DNA from: DATBGE01 sp036558125
Lineage (GTDB): Bacteria > Gemmatimonadota > Gemmatimonadetes > Gemmatimonadales > GWC2-71-9
Reading direction: 5' to 3'
Length of the DNA: 7,093 nucleotides
NCBI GenBank assembly: GCA_036558125.1
Contig: DATBGE010000147.1
Coordinates: forward strand, 1-7,093
Made by a program: the position numbers and the translations under genes. The notes beneath the pieces are model-generated. The model had not been told where the DNA came from. It made no database searches and saw only the letters and a list, made by a program, of their open reading frames with translations. This document shows, in pieces, positions 4,799-7,093 of the stretch (its first letter is position 1; every line of letters starts with the position of its first letter).

Positions 4799-5833
4799 CT
4801 AGTGTGCAGAAGTGCCGGCCACGTTTCCGGCCTGAAAGACCCCGACTCCTCCTTTGGTGGCATCGGCGAAGGCGTGGGTGACGAAGGGATACAGGCCGGG
4901 CTCCGCGAGCTTCAGCTCGAAGATGGCACCGCCACCGACCGGCACATTCCAGGTCTGCATGCCCTGAAACGGCTGCCCGAATCCGTCGGCAATCACCTTG
5001 TCGAAGATGGCGCCGACGACGTGGAAGGAGCTGATCCGGTTCGGCCCGGCGTTGACGACGTACATCCGGATCAGCTTCTGGTCGGCGACGGGGATGGGAT
5101 GAGTCGCGTAGCGTGACGCCACACCGTTGAACACGACATAGTCGGGTGAGGCGTTGAGCAGCTTCTCCCAGTCCATGCTGTGGACCGAGTCCTTGCCCGC
5201 GGGCGGCCCCATGTAGAACTCGCTCTGCACAACCACGAATTCCTGGGCCGGCGGGCGCGGAGTCCGGGGATCGACGATCAACGCACCGTACATCCCATTG
5301 CTGATGTGGGCCGCGACCGGGGCGGTGCCGCAGTGATACATGAACGCGCCAGGCACCCGAGCCACAAACTGGAAATGGATGCTGTCTCCCGGCATCACAT
5401 TCCGGTACGCCCTATCGGGCGCGATTTCGGCGGCGTGGAAATCCATCGAGTGCGGCATGATGGCCCCATTAACGAGCGTGAAGTCCAGCGTATCACCAAC
5501 CCGCAAACGCAGCGTCGGGCCGGGGACCATCGAATCGAAGGTCCAGGCGTCGTACACCACGCCCGGCGCGACCTCATGTCGCACGTGGGCGGTGACGAAT
5601 CGGACGTGCCGATGGGTCTGCTTGGACGGTGGCGGAGCGTCGGCTGCGCGATCCGGGGCGGTGAGTGCCGGGCCAATCGGGGCCTCGCCGTGGGAGACCG
5701 GTGAGGGCGACTGGGTCGGTGCTGCGGTGGCCTGAGCGGACGGTTGCTGGGCTGCTTGCTCGGAGGCCTTCGGAGCGGGCTTCTGACAGGCGGCCAGCAG
5801 CAGCGGCAGGAGTACCCAGTGTCGAGTGAACAT
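4799..5833 (-). CDS. Copper nitrite-reductase-like (NirK-type) lipoprotein
   Basis: Complete 344-residue protein of two cupredoxin domains, predicted to reduce nitrite to nitric oxide outside the cytoplasm. MFTRHWVLLPLLLAACQ is a lipoprotein signal with Cys16. A flexible Ala/Pro/Gln linker runs to about 72. By motif, type 1 copper ligands are His128, Cys168, His176 and Met181 (PHSMDFH; MYHCGTAPVAAHISNGMYG). Type 2 copper ligands are His133, His167 and His320 (FVTHAFADA). The catalytic Asp131 and His271 (SSFHVVGA) are present. The Cys-to-His loop has seven residues, one fewer than in the Alcaligenes/Achromobacter type, and resembles the Nitrosomonas-like group. All known key residues are kept, so it is likely active, although related two-domain multicopper oxidases cannot be fully excluded. 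ATG 5833 has GGAG 6 bases upstream. No electron donor, nor, qnor or nos gene is visible. The flotillin-like gene ends 75 bases upstream. NirK is the likely name but is left blank because the subgroup is uncertain. Confidence 0.87.
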   Translation of the reverse strand: MFTRHWVLLPLLLAACQKPAPKASEQAAQQPSAQATAAPTQSPSPVSHGEAPIGPALTAPDRAADAPPPSKQTHRHVRFVTAHVRHEVAPGVVYDAWTFDSMVPGPTLRLRVGDTLDFTLVNGAIMPHSMDFHAAEIAPDRAYRNVMPGDSIHFQFVARVPGAFMYHCGTAPVAAHISNGMYGALIVDPRTPRPPAQEFVVVQSEFYMGPPAGKDSVHSMDWEKLLNASPDYVVFNGVASRYATHPIPVADQKLIRMYVVNAGPNRISSFHVVGAIFDKVIADGFGQPFQGMQTWNVPVGGGAIFELKLAEPGLYPFVTHAFADATKGGVGVFQAGNVAGTSAH

Positions 5834-5893
5834 CGCCCTCTCCAGCAGAATATCAGGCGAGGTGACGCCCCGCCTCCACGACGGAGAGGGGGC

Positions 5894-5908
5894 GGACCGA
5901 AGAGGTCC
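5894..5908 (-). other. Small hairpin between the flotillin-like and NirK-like genes
   Basis: GGACC (5894-5898) and GGTCC (5904-5908) form perfect 5-bp arms around 5 bases, starting at the base after the TAA stop of the flotillin-like gene. No T-run follows. It is too short to claim as a terminator. The rest of the 75-base gap holds the GGAG ribosome site of the NirK-like gene and no clear promoter. Confidence 0.22.
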
Positions 5909-7093
5909 TTATTTCGTGCGAGACGACGGTGGCGGAGAAAGAGGAGGCGCCGGCATGGGAGGAGCGGGAACCGGCTGAGTTGCCCCGGTCCCAACCCCAT
6001 CCAGCGCACCGCCCCGACCGAGCAGCTGGGCCGCAATCACGGTCTGAATGACCCCCATGATATTGCCGGTCGCGGAGTCGGCCGCACCTTGGCCCTCGTG
6101 GGCAATGGTGACGAGCTTCGCCTCGGCGAGCGCGTCGGCGATGGCGGGTGCTATCTGGGGCAACATCTCGATCTGACGATACCGGAAATAGCTCTCTCCT
6201 CCCGCCTGGATCGCCTCGTTCACCTTCCGGATGCTTTCCGCCGTCGCGTCCGCGATGGTCCGGATGCGCACGGCCTCCGCATCCGCCGCCGCAACCGCCT
6301 CGATCTTGACCCGCTCTGCGTCGGCCCGGGCCTGGGCGATCTGGGTCGCATCGAGCTCGGAGCTTCGCTGCACGGCCAGGGCGTCCTGTTTCTTGGCTTC
6401 GGCCTGCGCGATGAGGGCGGCGTTGGACGCCCGGGTCTGCTCCAGCTCGCGCTGTTTGTCGGAAATGACCCGCTCCGCCTCCAGCTGCGCTTCCTTCGCG
6501 CGGCGGGACTGCTGGGCGGAAACGATGTCGGCGTTGGCCTGAGCCTCGGCGGCCGACTGGCGACGCCTCGCGTCGGCGACTTCCGATTGCACCACCTTGA
6601 TGTTCAGCGAGCTGAAGATGAGCCCGAGATCGGTCAGCTCGCGAGAACACGCTCGACGAATGATGACTGCGAGGGGATCGTCGTCCTCCTCGGCAGCCTG
6701 GACCGCCAGCGCGGCCGAAGGCACGGTCACAGCTGAGCCTTGAGTCGATGCGGGAAGAGCCTTGACCGGCGCCGTCTTGGCGGAGAAGAGCTGGTCGTGA
6801 GTCAGCAGGTTGATAGCACGGCGCCCCGAGCTGGAGAGCAGATCGGTCAAGGTGCTCATCTGATCCACTTCGGGCTTGGAGAAGAACCGGTTCGCCGCGG
6901 TCTTGATCAACTCATCGCTGTCGCCGATGGAGACGATGGCGCTGGCCAGCACCCTGACCTTGATCGGCCGCGGGATTCCCGCGTCATCCAAGTCGGCGGT
7001 CTGGTCGGTGATGTCCAGATCGACGTTGATCACCTTGCTCGAGATCGTGGTTCCCTTGGTGAAGAGGGGAACTTCCTTCGACTTGCCGGGACC
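5909..7093 (-). CDS. Flotillin-like SPFH-domain protein, 5' end outside the window
   Basis: The reading frame stays open to the window edge, so the N-terminus is missing; 394 residues are visible. A GTG at 7033 is in frame but lies inside the SPFH domain and is not the start. The visible order is: SPFH strands (KGTTISSKVINVDLDI, then RPIKVRVLASAIVSIGDS), ANRFFSKPE, an insert (about 109-139), and IIRRACSRELTDLGLIFSSLNIKVV. A long Ala/Glu/Gln/Arg-rich coiled coil follows (about 170-300). The flotillin-type end has RYRQIEMLPQIAPAIADALAEAKLVTI, then a Pro-rich tail. Flotillins form large membrane-bound oligomers that organise membrane microdomains, anchored by an N-terminal hydrophobic segment that would lie outside this window. 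The alternative is another SPFH class such as HflK/C, but the 'EMLPQIA...KLVTI' ending favours flotillin. It may share a transcript with the NirK-like gene 75 bases downstream; no functional link is known. Confidence 0.85.
   Translation of the reverse strand, partial: GPGKSKEVPLFTKGTTISSKVINVDLDITDQTADLDDAGIPRPIKVRVLASAIVSIGDSDELIKTAANRFFSKPEVDQMSTLTDLLSSSGRRAINLLTHDQLFSAKTAPVKALPASTQGSAVTVPSAALAVQAAEEDDDPLAVIIRRACSRELTDLGLIFSSLNIKVVQSEVADARRRQSAAEAQANADIVSAQQSRRAKEAQLEAERVISDKQRELEQTRASNAALIAQAEAKKQDALAVQRSSELDATQIAQARADAERVKIEAVAAADAEAVRIRTIADATAESIRKVNEAIQAGGESYFRYRQIEMLPQIAPAIADALAEAKLVTIAHEGQGAADSATGNIMGVIQTVIAAQLLGRGGALDGVGTGATQPVPAPPMPAPPLSPPPSSRTK

Noticed and set aside
5744..6736. 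Long plus-strand open frame opposite the flotillin-like and NirK-like genes
   Set aside because: It spans two minus-strand genes and the gap between them. Its Arg/Gly/Leu-rich translation is typical of the strand opposite high-GC coding sequence.
7033..7033. GTG at 7033 as the start of the flotillin-like gene
   Set aside because: The frame is open for 20 more codons to the window edge with SPFH-like residues, and a start here would remove the membrane anchor and part of the domain.

Overview
The window is GC-rich, and its seven credible protein genes all lie on the minus strand, so it reads right to left. Nearly every product carries an export signal, a lipoprotein signal or membrane segments. 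The mix suggests a diderm soil- or water-type bacterium, possibly Gemmatimonadota: a lipid-anchored copper nitrite-reductase-like protein, a lipoprotein with a GlcG/HbpS fold, a remnant of a HAF-repeat protein, and frequent GTG starts. The phylum is an inference from gene style and was not tested by comparison.

Layout in the direction of transcription. The window edge cuts the 5' part of a flotillin/SPFH-type protein (5909-7093). Next comes a lipoprotein with the two-cupredoxin architecture of copper nitrite reductase and all the copper and catalytic residues (4799-5833). A structured, partly AT-rich gap of about 240 bases follows, with a possible promoter. It precedes a tightly packed pair: a DUF4386-type membrane protein (4013-4555) and an exported HExxH zinc-metallopeptidase-like protein (3068-4009). 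A 103-base gap then holds a nested hairpin that covers the Shine-Dalgarno of a secreted YHS-domain protein (2503-2964). After a gap with two different tandem heptamer arrays comes an alpha/beta hydrolase (1488-2294). A gap of more than 600 bases holds a decayed HAF-repeat remnant on the plus strand and an 11-bp-period direct repeat. The last gene is a GlcG/HbpS-like lipoprotein (76-861), followed by a strong hairpin.

How the genes work together: only the DUF4386/peptidase pair, with a 3-base gap, looks translationally coupled. The flotillin and NirK-like genes are 75 bases apart and could be co-transcribed. The others look like separate units that happen to share a strand. The nitrite-reductase-like lipoprotein would act in the periplasm or at the outer membrane, receiving electrons from a cytochrome or cupredoxin that is not encoded here. 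No phage, transposase, CRISPR, tRNA or rRNA was seen. The most interesting non-coding signal is the stem that hides the ribosome binding site of the YHS gene.
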